This document shows positions 8,887 through 17,527 of a DNA stretch of 64,000 bases, piece after piece. Location of the stretch: the NCBI RefSeq assembly GCF_025464955.1, contig NZ_JAODNM010000030.1, positions 205,126 to 269,125 on the forward strand. Reading direction: 5' to 3'. Under the pieces are notes generated by a model. It did no database searches and was not told the DNA's origin. It saw only the letters and a program-made list of their open reading frames with translations. The stretch's first letter is position 1. Each line of letters starts with the position of its first letter. Position numbers and translations under genes: made by a program. Source of the stretch: Amycolatopsis sp. (GTDB taxonomy: Bacteria; Actinomycetota; Actinomycetes; Mycobacteriales; Pseudonocardiaceae).

Positions 8887-9258
8887 GTGGGCGGGTTCGG
8901 GGAACTGGAGACGGTCGTGATGGACCGCCTGTGGAACCGGGAGGGCACAACCTCGGTGCGCGAGCTGTTCGAGGACCTGCGCCTGGACCGGGAGATCGCC
9001 TACACCACGGTCATGTCCACGATGGACAACCTGCACCGCAAAGGGTGGCTCTCCCGCAAACGCCAAGGCAAAGCCTTCCTCTATTGGCCCACCCTGACCC
9101 GCGAGCAGCACAGCGCCCGGCTGATGCGCGACGCCCTCGACGACGGCGGCAACCCCTCACTGGTGCTGAGCCACTTCCTGGAACAGATCAGCGACGAGGA
9201 ATCCGCCGCCCTGCGCGCCACCCTGGCCCGGCTGAACGACACCGAGGACGCCGGATGA
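8887..9258 (+). CDS. BlaI/MecI/CopY-family repressor
   Basis: A 123-residue winged-helix repressor. The N-terminal half reads as the family DNA-binding domain (VMDRLWNREGTTSVRELFEDL, then YTTVMSTMDNLHRKGWL). The C-terminal half carries the dimerisation helices. Family members repress operons until a partner M56 metallopeptidase triggers their cleavage, or respond to copper in CopY. The GTG start at 8887 fits the domain. The stop overlaps the ATG of the M56 gene (ATGA), the usual blaI-blaR arrangement. No beta-lactamase is present nearby; its sites flank copper and thiol genes. Confidence 0.9.
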   Translation: MGGFGELETVVMDRLWNREGTTSVRELFEDLRLDREIAYTTVMSTMDNLHRKGWLSRKRQGKAFLYWPTLTREQHSARLMRDALDDGGNPSLVLSHFLEQISDEESAALRATLARLNDTEDAG

Positions 9259-10217
9259 GCATCGCGTCCTGCCTGCTGATCTACACCGCCGCCGTCACGG
9301 TGCTCGCCCCACGGCCGCTGCTGCGGCTCACTCGCAGCGGTGTTGCACCCCGCCTGGGCGTCGCGGCCTGGCTGACCGCGATCGGCACCGTCATGGCGGC
9401 CGGGACCGTCGCCGTCGTGATGCTTGCGCAGGACATGGCGCGCAACTGGAACCGGCCGGGCGACACGGTCCTCGCCGCATGCTTCGCGCTGCTGCGCTCG
9501 GTCGCCACGGGCCGCTACGGCGTCGAAGTCCAAACAGGACTTGTCGGCCTCACCGTGGTCGCCGCCGGAGCGGTCGCCGCCGTGGCGTGGCGGCTCGGCC
9601 GGTCCTTGGCCCGCGCGCGGACCAGTACCCATGACCACGCGCGGTCGGCCCGGCTCACCGGACGCCGCATCGCCGGCGTCGAGGCGATCGTGCTCGACGC
9701 CCCGCAGCGACTCGCCTACTGCGTGGCGGGGCGGCCGCACACGATCGTCGTCACCAGCGCCGCGGTGGACGCCCTCGACGGACCTCACCTCGCGGCCGTG
9801 CTCGCCCATGAACAGGCCCATCTGAGCGGACGCCACCACCTGATCCTGGCCGCCACCCGAGGTGTGGCGGCGATCCTCCCGCGCGTCGGCCTGTTCACGA
9901 CCGGTGCGTCCGAAGTCGCGCGGCTGCTGGAAATGTGCGCCGACGACACCGCCGCACGCCGTCACGGATCCCGGAACGTCCTCACCGCACTGCTTGCCCT
10001 GTCCGGCGTCGCGCCGATCCCGGCCGGCGCTCTGGGTGCCACCGGCGTCGGTGTCCTCGCCCGGGCTCAGCGTCTCGCCGCCCCTGCGGCACCTGCCCGC
10101 CGGTTGCGGACGCGGCTCGCCTTGACCGCGGTCGCGGGCGGGGTGGCCGCCGGGCCTGTCCTGATCGGGCTGCTGGCCGCCACCGGGCTGTCCGTGTGCG
10201 GTCCGATGGCGTGCTGA
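9255..10217 (+). CDS. M56-family membrane metallopeptidase (BlaR1-like)
   Basis: A 320-residue integral membrane zinc protease. HEQAH (residues 185-189) is the HExxH active site, in the context VLAHEQAHLSG typical of M56. Hydrophobic segments lie at the N-terminus, before the active site and at the C-terminus. The large extracellular penicillin-binding sensor domain of true BlaR1 is absent, so beta-lactam sensing is not supported. It overlaps the repressor gene by 4 bp and probably inactivates that repressor on an envelope signal. It ends 20 bp before the convergent ATPase gene. Confidence 0.88.
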   Translation: MSIASCLLIYTAAVTVLAPRPLLRLTRSGVAPRLGVAAWLTAIGTVMAAGTVAVVMLAQDMARNWNRPGDTVLAACFALLRSVATGRYGVEVQTGLVGLTVVAAGAVAAVAWRLGRSLARARTSTHDHARSARLTGRRIAGVEAIVLDAPQRLAYCVAGRPHTIVVTSAAVDALDGPHLAAVLAHEQAHLSGRHHLILAATRGVAAILPRVGLFTTGASEVARLLEMCADDTAARRHGSRNVLTALLALSGVAPIPAGALGATGVGVLARAQRLAAPAAPARRLRTRLALTAVAGGVAAGPVLIGLLAATGLSVCGPMAC

Positions 10218-10237
10218 TCCGGCGGCCGCAGAGCGGT

Positions 10238-12472
10238 TCACTTGTCGCGGAACCGGAGCAGCCGCAGGGAGTTCGCGACCACGCTGACCGAGGAGAAGCC
10301 CATCGCGGCACCGGCGATGATCGGGTTGAGCAGGCCGGACGCGGCCAGCGGGATCGCCAGCACGTTGTAGCCGAACGCCCAGCCGAGATTCTGCAGAATC
10401 GTTCGGTAGGTGCGCCGCGACAACCTGATCGCCGTCGCGACTCCGCCCAGGTCCCCACTGATCAACGTCAGGTCACTGGACTCGATCGCGACATCGGTGC
10501 CGGTACCGATCGCGATACCCAGATCCGCCCGCACCAGCGCCGGGGCGTCGTTGATGCCGTCACCGACCATCGCCACAACCTCTCCGGCGGCCTGCAGCGC
10601 GGACACCTCCGCTTGCTTCTCCGAGGGCAGAACTTCAGCCAGGACCCGGTCGATCCCCACCTTGGCCGCGACGACCTGCGCGGTGCGCGCGTTGTCTCCG
10701 GTGATCATCACGACCTTCAGGCCGATGCGGTGCAGCCGCGCGACAACCTCGGTGGCGTTGTCCTTGAGCGTGTCGGCCACCGCGAGCACACCCCGCACCG
10801 CGCCGTCCCACCCCACGAACACCACGGTGCGTCCCTCGGTCTCCAGCCCCTGCGCGCGCTGGTCCAGCCCGTCGGGTACGGCCAGCCCCGTTTCGGTGAG
10901 CATCCCGCGTCGCCCGACGGTCACCACGGTGCCCTCGACGTCGGCGCGGACCCCGTGCCCGGCTACCGCGGCGAAATCCCGCGCCGGGGGCAGATCCCCG
11001 GTTCGCTGCCGGGCGGCCGCGGCGATGACGTGGCCGATCGGGTGCTCGCTGTCGGCTTCGACCGCGCCAGCGCGGCGCAGTAGCTCGGTGTCGTCGGTGC
11101 CGGCCGCGGCGAGGACGGTGGTCAGGGACATCTCACCGCGGGTCAGGGTGCCGGTCTTGTCGAACACCACCGTGGTGATGTTCCGGGTGCGTTCGAGGAC
11201 CTCGACGCCCTTGATGAGGATGCCGAGTTTCGCGCCCCGCCCGGTGCCGGCCATGATCGCGACGGGGGTCGCCAGGCCGAGTGCGCACGGGCAGGCGACG
11301 ATCAGCACCGCGACCGCGGCGACCAGCCCGGCGACCGGGTCGTGCCCGCCGAGCCACCAGGCGAGGAAGGTGGCCGCCGCGAGTGCGATCACCACGGGCA
11401 CGAACACCGCGGAGATGCGGTCGGCGAGGCGTTGCGCGCGGCTTTTCCCGGCCTGCGCGGCGGATACCATCGCCACGATCTGGGCGAGCGCGGTGTCCGA
11501 TCCCACGGCGGTGGCTGCCACGGTCAGGGCCCCGCTGGTGTTCACCGTAGCCCCGGCCGCCTTCGCCCCAGGGGTCTTGTCCACGGGCATCGACTCGCCG
11601 GTCAGCATGGACTCGTCGACCGCGCTGGAGCCGTCGGTGACGTGGCCGTCGGTGGGGATCTTCTCTCCGGGGCGCACCCGCATCAGATCACCGATGCGGA
11701 CCTCGGCGACCGGGATCATCAGTTCTAGTCCGTCCCGCAGGACGCGGGCCTGTTTCGCGCCGAGTTCCAGCAACGCCCGGATGGCGTTGCCGGCGCGGCC
11801 GGTGGCGAGCGCTTCGACGTAGCGGCCCACCGCGAGGAGCACGATGATCAGCGCGGCGCTTTCGAAGTAGGTATCGCCGCCGCCGAACAGGAGCTGCGCG
11901 GTGGAGAAGAGATAGGCGGCGAGGGTGCCGATCGCGATCAGGGTGTCCATGTTCGCGGTGCCGTGGCGGGCCCGGCGGGCGGCTTCGCGCAGGAACGGCC
12001 AGCCGACGTAGAACTGCAGCGGGGTCGTGAGCGCGAGCTCGGTCCATCGTGCCCACGGTTGCGACCCGATCGACCCGGAGAACATCGCCAGATACGCCAC
12101 GGGCAGCGCGAGGGGCCAGCCCACGATCATCCGGCGCAGCCAGGATCGTTGCGCCGCGGCCTGTTCGTCACCGTCGGAGACGGCAGGCGCGGCCGGTGCC
12201 AGCGGGGTGAGCCGGTAGCCGATCTTGTCCACTGCGGACTGCAGTTCGTCCGGGTCGGTGTGGTGGTCGGCGAGGGTCACGTGGGCGACACGGGTGGCGA
12301 AGTTGACCTCCGCGGCGCTCACGCCGTCCTGTCGGCCCAGGGTGCGCTGGATGCGGGCGGCGCACGAGCCACACGTCATCCCGTGGACGGCGAACTCCAG
12401 GCTCGCCGTCGTAGGGGTCGGTGGGGTGGGTGGGGTCGGCGAAGGGGTGTCGATCATGGTCCGGTTGGTCAT
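10238..12472 (-). CDS. copA: Cu(I)-type P1B ATPase
   Basis: A 744-residue metal-exporting ATPase. One N-terminal metal-binding domain carries GMTCGSC. The membrane metal site is CPC (Cys394-Pro-Cys396), the phosphorylated Asp438 lies in DKTGTLT, and GDGIND is present. The last helices carry YNVLAIP and MGFSS, the YNxxxxP and MxxSS signatures of Cu(I) exporters (P1B-1). The ATG at 12472 follows a MerR-type promoter. The short Pro/Thr stretch before the first domain is likely a linker. It should pump Cu(I) out of the cytoplasm. Confidence 0.93.
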   Translation of the reverse strand: MTNRTMIDTPSPTPPTPPTPTTASLEFAVHGMTCGSCAARIQRTLGRQDGVSAAEVNFATRVAHVTLADHHTDPDELQSAVDKIGYRLTPLAPAAPAVSDGDEQAAAQRSWLRRMIVGWPLALPVAYLAMFSGSIGSQPWARWTELALTTPLQFYVGWPFLREAARRARHGTANMDTLIAIGTLAAYLFSTAQLLFGGGDTYFESAALIIVLLAVGRYVEALATGRAGNAIRALLELGAKQARVLRDGLELMIPVAEVRIGDLMRVRPGEKIPTDGHVTDGSSAVDESMLTGESMPVDKTPGAKAAGATVNTSGALTVAATAVGSDTALAQIVAMVSAAQAGKSRAQRLADRISAVFVPVVIALAAATFLAWWLGGHDPVAGLVAAVAVLIVACPCALGLATPVAIMAGTGRGAKLGILIKGVEVLERTRNITTVVFDKTGTLTRGEMSLTTVLAAAGTDDTELLRRAGAVEADSEHPIGHVIAAAARQRTGDLPPARDFAAVAGHGVRADVEGTVVTVGRRGMLTETGLAVPDGLDQRAQGLETEGRTVVFVGWDGAVRGVLAVADTLKDNATEVVARLHRIGLKVVMITGDNARTAQVVAAKVGIDRVLAEVLPSEKQAEVSALQAAGEVVAMVGDGINDAPALVRADLGIAIGTGTDVAIESSDLTLISGDLGGVATAIRLSRRTYRTILQNLGWAFGYNVLAIPLAASGLLNPIIAGAAMGFSSVSVVANSLRLLRFRDK

Positions 12473-12513
12473 CACGGCGCCTCCGAGTGTGTGGGCTGTC
12501 GGCTCGGTTGCGA

Positions 12514-12544
12514 GTGTTATCCTTCCAGTGCGCTGGAAGGTCAA
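12514..12544 (-). promoter_or_regulatory. MerR-type promoter with 19-bp spacer (copA)
   Basis: On the minus strand TTGACC (12544-12539) and TAACAC (12519-12514) are separated by 19 bp, the over-long spacer that MerR proteins correct by twisting DNA. The spacer contains the perfect dyad CCTTCCAG (12521-12528) and CTGGAAGG (12533-12540) around TGCG. It is oriented to drive copA and lies just upstream of the divergent merR-like gene, whose ribosome site AAGGAG follows the dyad. Confidence 0.85.
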
Positions 12545-12556
12545 GGAGATGAGTGG

Positions 12557-12976
12557 ATGAAGATCGGCGACGTGGCGAAGCTCACCGGGACCAGCACGAA
12601 GACGATCCGGTTCTACGAGGACGCTGGCCTGCTGCCCCCGCCGGCGCGCACGTCCTCGGGCTACCGCGACTACGAACCGGAGATCGCCGACCGGCTGCGG
12701 TTCATCCACCGAGGTCAGGCGGCCGGATTGTCGCTGCAGGACGTTCGTCAGATTCTGGCCGTCCGCGATCGCGGAGACGCACCCTGCGGGCATGTCCGAG
12801 ACGTCCTCACCACGCGGCTGGGTCAGGTTCGTGGTCAACTCGCCGAACTCGCCGCCCTGGAATCCCACCTGCAGACGCTGCTTGACCGGGCTGACCAGGG
12901 TGCCCCGACGCCGCATGACGAGTCGGGCGTCTGCTGGATCCTCGACACCGACCCCGTGGCTATCGCGAAGCTCTGA
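12557..12976 (+). CDS. MerR-family metal-responsive activator
   Basis: A 139-residue MerR protein: DNA-binding domain at residues 1-70 ([20 protein letters not shown], then [16 protein letters not shown]), dimerisation helix, then a short metal-binding tail. Candidate ligands are Cys77 and His79 (PCGH), His120 and Cys126. CueR-like Cu(I) sensors have Ser at position 77 and two Cys in the tail; here there is a Cys at 77 and only one tail Cys. So the sensed metal is uncertain even though the divergent target is a Cu(I) ATPase. ATG 12557 has AAGGAG upstream. Confidence 0.92.
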   Translation: MKIGDVAKLTGTSTKTIRFYEDAGLLPPPARTSSGYRDYEPEIADRLRFIHRGQAAGLSLQDVRQILAVRDRGDAPCGHVRDVLTTRLGQVRGQLAELAALESHLQTLLDRADQGAPTPHDESGVCWILDTDPVAIAKL

Positions 12977-13034
12977 CACGTCTCGCCGGCGGTCGACCAT
13001 CTGCCGGGGGTTGCGGAGCGCGGTCCCGACTTGA

Positions 13035-13062
13035 TCTACTATCTACGTACGTAGATAGTAGA
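13035..13062. promoter_or_regulatory. BlaI/CopY-type operator O2, 28-bp perfect palindrome
   Basis: A perfect 28-bp palindrome whose left half is TCTACTATCTACGT. It contains the same TACTATCT...AGATAGTA arms as O1 at the same spacing. A -10-like TAGAAT (13059-13064) overlaps its right end, so a bound repressor would block the promoter of the methionine-rich/ApbE/reductase operon that begins 51 bp downstream. Confidence 0.78.
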
Positions 13063-13113
13063 ATGGCGGGTATCGCCACCAATCCCCACCGGCAGAATGG
13101 AAAGGCTGAAGTC

Positions 13114-13518
13114 ATGGCTCTGGGAAAACTGGGACATCGCGCCACGCTCTCCATCGCCGCCGGAATCGCGATCGCCGGCATTTCCGTCGGTATCGCCACG
13201 GTCGCGATCGCCGACAGCAGCTCCTCGAGCACTGCTACTCCCACTCCGCAACCAGTTGCGGCGAGTGCGGCCGTGCCCGCTCCGCCGCTTCCGGCAAACG
13301 GCAGCCCCAGCATGGACATGGAGATGCAAATGCAGCTCCAAGCGATGCGGATGGGGATGGAGGAGGGAATGACCATGGGCAAGGAATCAGGCGACATGCC
13401 CAAGTCGATGAGCGGCTCTGCCGCCCCGGCGCCGTCCACCGCGATGCCCGCACCGAGCGCCGCCTCGCAGCAATCCATGGGCGGCATGGGTATGGGCATG
13501 GGCATGGGCGGCATGTGA
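13114..13518 (+). CDS. Methionine-rich exported protein
   Basis: A 134-residue protein with a signal peptide or anchor (residues about 1-33), a Ser/Thr/Pro linker and a Met-rich body. About 18 Met lie in the last 70 residues, including MDMEMQMQ, MRMGMEEGMTMG and a C-terminal GGMGMGMGMGGM. Such Met clusters are known Cu(I)/Ag(I) ligands in copper-tolerance proteins, so binding copper outside the membrane is likely. The ATG at 13114 is preferred over an in-frame ATG at 13063 because GAAAGG lies 8 nt before it, while 13063 abuts operator O2. Confidence 0.75.
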   Translation: MALGKLGHRATLSIAAGIAIAGISVGIATVAIADSSSSSTATPTPQPVAASAAVPAPPLPANGSPSMDMEMQMQLQAMRMGMEEGMTMGKESGDMPKSMSGSAAPAPSTAMPAPSAASQQSMGGMGMGMGMGGM

Positions 13519-13519
13519 C

Positions 13520-13837
13520 ATGGTCGCCGACCCGCAGCAGACCGACAAGAAAACGGCGGCCAAAGTGCTCATCGGGAGCCTGACCGTGGCAGGCGCCGCT
13601 CTGCTGACCGCTGTCGTCGCGGCACTGAGCCCACACGCTGTCGCGGACGCGACAATTTCCCCGATCAGCGCGGCGATTCCCGCGGCCACTGCCGGTGGAG
13701 CCACGCCGGTGACCCGGTCCACCGGCAGTGGTTGTTCGTCATCCGCAGGATCACCGTCGACCACGCCGTCACCCGCGCAGGCCGCACCCGCCGCTGTGAC
13801 TTCCGCGGCCCCGATGACGCGCAGCAATGGCAGTTGA
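13520..13837 (+). CDS. Small exported or membrane-anchored Ser/Thr/Pro/Ala-rich protein
   Basis: A 105-residue protein not recognised as any family. It has a basic N-terminus, one hydrophobic helix (residues about 14-36) and a low-complexity Ala/Ser/Thr/Pro tail with a single Cys (near residue 72). Residues 59-65 read GGATPVT, faintly like the flavinylation motif targeted by ApbE. It lies 1 bp after the Met-rich gene and overlaps apbE by 11 bp, so it is co-transcribed. The function is unknown. Confidence 0.6.
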   Translation: MVADPQQTDKKTAAKVLIGSLTVAGAALLTAVVAALSPHAVADATISPISAAIPAATAGGATPVTRSTGSGCSSSAGSPSTTPSPAQAAPAAVTSAAPMTRSNGS

Positions 13838-14771
13838 AGCCCGATTCACCAGCATGGGCTCCACCGCACACGTCATTGCCGTAGCAGGCCCGCCTGGGCT
13901 GCTACGGCACGCCCGGCTACGCCTGGCGGAATGGGAAGGCCGGTGGTCACGATTCCGTCCGGACAGCGAAATCAGCCACCTGAACACCTCAGCGGGCCGG
14001 TGGGTGCGGCTCACGCCGGTCACCGTGGCGATACTGCGGCGGGCCGTAGAGGCGTGGGAACTGACCGGCGGACTGTACGACCCCACGGTGCTCCCGGCGC
14101 TGGAAAACGCCGGCTACACCCACAGCTTCGAGACCCTTCCCGCCACCGTCGACTCTCGGGCACCCACAACCGCGACCCCGGGATGCGCCGGCATCGACCT
14201 CGCTCGCCGCCGCGCCCGGCTGCCGCTGGGAGTCCGGATCGACCTGGGCGGAATCGGGAAGGGCTACGCCGCGGACCTGCTCGCCGAGGAGCTCCTCACC
14301 CGCGGCGCCGCCGGAGCATGCGTCAACCTCGGCGGGGATGTCCGCGTCGCGGGAACACCGCCCTCCTCAGGAGGCTGGGTTGTGGCGGTCAGCGACGAAA
14401 CCCGTCCAGGCCGCGATCTGGCGTCCGTGTCGCTGACCTCGGGGGCGGTGGCAACCTCCACCAGCCTGCGTCGCCGCTGGCACCACGGCGGCACGAAACG
14501 TCACCATCTGATCGACCCCCGCACCGGCGCGTCGGCAACGAGCGCGGTGGCCGCTGTCACCGTCGTCGCCGCGCACGCCCACTGGGCGGAAATCCTGGCC
14601 AAGGCGGCGCTGATCGCGGACCTCGAACACGGGTCCGCCATTCTGGAAACCCATGGTGTCGCAGCGATCCTGACCATGCAGGACGGTACAGCCCACCGCG
14701 TTGGGCCGCTGGAAAGGTTTGCGCAGTGGACTCCCAGATCTGGTGGTACATCGCCCGCGCCAGCGGGTTGA
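13827..14771 (+). CDS. apbE: FAD:protein FMN transferase (ApbE)
   Basis: A 314-residue ApbE-family protein that attaches FMN to a Thr or Ser of exported electron-transfer proteins. Visible family blocks are FTSMGS at the start, RFRPDSEISHLN, GGLYDPTVLPAL, RIDLGGIGKGYAADL, VNLGGDV and HLIDPRTG. Signal-peptide character is weak. It overlaps the transmembrane reductase gene by 46 bp. No protein with a clear FMN_bind domain is encoded in this window, so its acceptor is unknown. Confidence 0.92.
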   Translation: MAVEARFTSMGSTAHVIAVAGPPGLLRHARLRLAEWEGRWSRFRPDSEISHLNTSAGRWVRLTPVTVAILRRAVEAWELTGGLYDPTVLPALENAGYTHSFETLPATVDSRAPTTATPGCAGIDLARRRARLPLGVRIDLGGIGKGYAADLLAEELLTRGAAGACVNLGGDVRVAGTPPSSGGWVVAVSDETRPGRDLASVSLTSGAVATSTSLRRRWHHGGTKRHHLIDPRTGASATSAVAAVTVVAAHAHWAEILAKAALIADLEHGSAILETHGVAAILTMQDGTAHRVGPLERFAQWTPRSGGTSPAPAG

Positions 14772-16258
14772 CCGCCTGGTGGATCTCATCGGCCACCGTC
14801 GTCCACGGACTGTTGCTGGCCACTCGGATTCTCGGCCCGCGGGTCGCCTCGGGGCGGCTGCTGGACCTGCACCGCTTCCTCGGGGTCCTCTCGGCCGTGT
14901 TCCTCGCCCTGCACCTGCTGACCTTGACCATCGACAAATGGGTGGACATCGGTCTGCCGCAGGTGCTGGTCCCGTTCACCTCCGGCTACCGCCCGGTCGC
15001 CGTGGCGTGGGGCGTGACCGCGTTCTACCTGATGGCGGCGGTCCTGCTCACCTCGCTGCTGACCGCGCGCATCCCGCGGACCTGGTGGAAAAACGTGCAC
15101 CGGCTGGCGTTCGCGGTGTTCGTTCTCGTCACTGTGCACGCGCTGACCGCGGGAACCGACACGACACTGGCCCGGGGGAGCGCGGTCATCCTCGGCGGCC
15201 TGTTCATGTTCCTTGGCGCCTACCGCCTCCTGCGCGGGCGGCACCCCGACCAGCCGACGACGTCCACTCAGGACACCGGATCCGCGATTTCGCCGCCAGG
15301 ACGCCGAGAACCCGGTGAGTGGCCCGTGCGGGTCACCGAGTTGCGCTGGGCCGCCGAGGACGTCGTCGCGCTGCGCCTCGCCGCCGTCGATGGCGACCGG
15401 CTACCTGCGTGGGAACCGGGCGCGCACGTCGATCTCGTGCTGCCGTCGGGAAGAGTCCGCCAATACTCGCTGTGCGGCGATCCCGCCGACCGCGCCGGCT
15501 ATCGGCTGGGGGTCCTGCGAGTGCCGGGCGGCCGCGGCGGCTCCAGCGAAATCCATCAGCTGCGCGCCGGACAAGCTATCGCCGTACGGGGTCCCAGCAA
15601 CCATTTTCCGCTCACGCTGGCCGAGCACTATCTGTTTGTCGCGGGTGGCATCGGCATCACGCCGCTGTTGCCGATGATCCGCCGAGTCGAGAGCGCCGGC
15701 ATCGACTGGCAGCTCCTCTATGGCGGCCGATCTCGCGACAGCATGGCCTTCACCGACGAACTACCCGCTCCGACCGGCGACCGGATCCACCTCGTTGCCC
15801 AGGACACCGACGGACTTCCCGACCTCACTCGAGCGCTGTCGGCCACACCTGAGGGAGCGGTGGTGTACTGCTGCGGACCGGAAGCACTCATCGCCGCAGT
15901 CGAACAGGCCATGGCCGCGGACTTCCCGAACCGGCATCTGCACGTCGAACGCTTCGCCCCCCGACAGACCTCGACCGGACCGCACACTACCGCGACGTTC
16001 GACGTCGAGTTGGCCCGCAGCGGCCGAGTCCTGGCCGTCCCGGCAGACCGCAGCCTCCTCGCGGTGATCCGCGACGCCGTCCCTGCCGCGCTATCCTCGT
16101 GCGAGCAAGGTTTCTGCGGCACCTGCGAACTCCGCGTCCTGAACGGCACCCCCGACCACCGCGACGACGTACTGCCCGCAAGCGAGCGCGACCGCACCGA
16201 TGTGATCTACCCGTGTGTTTCCCGCTCCCGCGGCCCGCGACTGGTCGTGGACCTGTAG
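14726..16258 (+). CDS. Ferric-reductase-like haem/FAD/2Fe-2S transmembrane reductase
   Basis: A 510-residue three-part electron-transfer protein. An N-terminal six-helix ferric-reductase domain has haem-ligand candidates in DLHRFLG, ALHLL, NVHRLAF and TVHALTAG. It is followed by a ferredoxin-NADP reductase-like domain (RQYSLCGDP for FAD, GGIGITPLLPM for the dinucleotide). A C-terminal plant-type 2Fe-2S domain has the CEQGFCGTC cluster and a later Cys. It would pass NAD(P)H electrons across the membrane. GTG 14726 has GGAAAGG upstream. Confidence 0.88.
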   Translation: MDSQIWWYIARASGLTAWWISSATVVHGLLLATRILGPRVASGRLLDLHRFLGVLSAVFLALHLLTLTIDKWVDIGLPQVLVPFTSGYRPVAVAWGVTAFYLMAAVLLTSLLTARIPRTWWKNVHRLAFAVFVLVTVHALTAGTDTTLARGSAVILGGLFMFLGAYRLLRGRHPDQPTTSTQDTGSAISPPGRREPGEWPVRVTELRWAAEDVVALRLAAVDGDRLPAWEPGAHVDLVLPSGRVRQYSLCGDPADRAGYRLGVLRVPGGRGGSSEIHQLRAGQAIAVRGPSNHFPLTLAEHYLFVAGGIGITPLLPMIRRVESAGIDWQLLYGGRSRDSMAFTDELPAPTGDRIHLVAQDTDGLPDLTRALSATPEGAVVYCCGPEALIAAVEQAMAADFPNRHLHVERFAPRQTSTGPHTTATFDVELARSGRVLAVPADRSLLAVIRDAVPAALSSCEQGFCGTCELRVLNGTPDHRDDVLPASERDRTDVIYPCVSRSRGPRLVVDL

Positions 16259-16334
16259 CGGGACCGGCCCGTATCGAATCGTATGGTGGTGGCTGACATG
16301 TTTTCGGCGTGCCGACAGAGCGTGAAGGACGGGC

Positions 16335-16760
16335 ATGACGGGGTCGTTCTGGTGGGACCTGGTAATCAGCGTCGGCGTCGCGCTCGTCGTGGCGTGGCTG
16401 GCCCTAGTGCTGGTGCTGGCGCTCGTGCGCCCGAAAGGGGGTCTGCTGCGCGAAGCGCTGCGGTTGCTGCCCGACGTGCTGCGGCTGGTGCGTCGACTGG
16501 CTGCCGACACGACGCTCCCGCGCGGGGTGCGGGTCCGGCTCGGCCTGCTGCTGATTTACCTCGCCTCGCCGATCGACCTGATCCCCGACGTCATCCCTGT
16601 GCTCGGCTATGCGGACGACGCGATCATCGTCACCGCCGTCCTGCGCGGAGTCGTACGTCGCGCCGGCCTCGACGCGGTCCACGCGCACTGGCCAGGTACT
16701 GAGGACGGGTTCACAGTCCTGTGCCGCCTCACCGGCCTCCCCACGCCAGCGACGTCGTGA
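16335..16760 (+). CDS. DUF1232 (YkvA-type) membrane protein
   Basis: A 141-residue protein with one N-terminal transmembrane helix followed by the short DUF1232 domain: LPRGVRVRLGLLLIYLASPIDLIPDVIPVLGYADDAIIV, read here in pieces, ends in a second hydrophobic segment. The SPIDLIPD motif defines the family, whose biochemical role is unknown. It is on the same strand 76 bp after the reductase, so it may be co-transcribed, and it converges with the His-rich protein gene. Confidence 0.85.
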   Translation: MTGSFWWDLVISVGVALVVAWLALVLVLALVRPKGGLLREALRLLPDVLRLVRRLAADTTLPRGVRVRLGLLLIYLASPIDLIPDVIPVLGYADDAIIVTAVLRGVVRRAGLDAVHAHWPGTEDGFTVLCRLTGLPTPATS

Positions 16761-16783
16761 CTGCCACTGGCGTACCTCACACG

Positions 16784-17491
16784 CTATTCGCCGGCAGGGA
16801 AGGTGAAACTTGACGGCACGGGCGCCGACGCCTGGGGGAGTCCGTACACCAGGGCGATTTCGTCGTGAGCGTTCATCGTCAACGCGGCCGGGTTGCCCGG
16901 GCGCAGGTGGCCGTTGACGTAGGCACGGAGGGTCTTGCCTTCGGCGGTGTGCAGGGCACCGATGTTGTCGGCGGTGAGGCTGACACCCCACTCCGAGAAG
17001 AACTCGCCGAGGGTGAACACACGGGCCACCGGCGACTCGATGTGGATGACCCCGGTGGTGTCGTGGGTGTGCAGCGGGCTGATGCTGCCGCCGGCCTGGT
17101 CGATCCCGATCAGGCCGGGCACCTCGACTCCTCGGCCGTCGATGAGGACGTCGAGGTGGGCATGGATGTGTTCGACGGTGCCCTCCGCGGACAGCATGGG
17201 CAGCCCGGCCGCACGGACCGCCCCGGCCGCGTCGGCGGGCGCTGGCCACGGCGGCGGGGTGTCGCGCCCGACCGCGGTGGTTGCCGGCGGCCCGCTCAAG
17301 TCCGGCGCGGCGGTGTCCGACCCTCCCCGGGAGTTGACGACCACGACGATCACCACGACCAGCAGGGCCACCACGATCGCGGCGCCGCCGGCGAACAGCA
17401 CCCCGCCGCGGCGCTGGCCCGACCGGGCCCGCGCGACTGCTTTCTGCGCGGACCGCGCCTGGGCGGACTTGGAGTTGTTCTTTCCTGCCAT
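16784..17491 (-). CDS. His-rich membrane-anchored extracytoplasmic protein
   Basis: A 235-residue protein: a basic N-terminus, one transmembrane helix (residues about 30-52) and an outside domain rich in paired histidines (HIHAHLDVLIDG, then SPLHTHDTTGVIHIESP). The domain ends with YVNGHLRPGNP and NAHDEIALVYG. The family was not recognised by name. The HxHxH and HTH clusters suggest metal binding, probably copper given the neighbours. It is the last gene of the TlpA-CcdA operon behind operator O3, 36 bp after ccdA. Confidence 0.7.
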   Translation of the reverse strand: MAGKNNSKSAQARSAQKAVARARSGQRRGGVLFAGGAAIVVALLVVVIVVVVNSRGGSDTAAPDLSGPPATTAVGRDTPPPWPAPADAAGAVRAAGLPMLSAEGTVEHIHAHLDVLIDGRGVEVPGLIGIDQAGGSISPLHTHDTTGVIHIESPVARVFTLGEFFSEWGVSLTADNIGALHTAEGKTLRAYVNGHLRPGNPAALTMNAHDEIALVYGLPQASAPVPSSFTFPAGE

Positions 17492-17527
17492 GAGGTTCTC
17501 CTGTGCTGCGGGATTCGTTGATGGAAG

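Noticed and set aside
8887..10217. Beta-lactam resistance switch (blaI-blaR1 with beta-lactamase)
   Set aside because: No beta-lactamase or penicillin-binding protein gene is nearby, and the M56 protein lacks the penicillin-binding sensor domain.
9081..10241. Minus-strand frame of 386 codons over the M56 gene
   Set aside because: Low-complexity Arg/Gly-rich translation, while the plus-strand frame has HEQAH and membrane helices.
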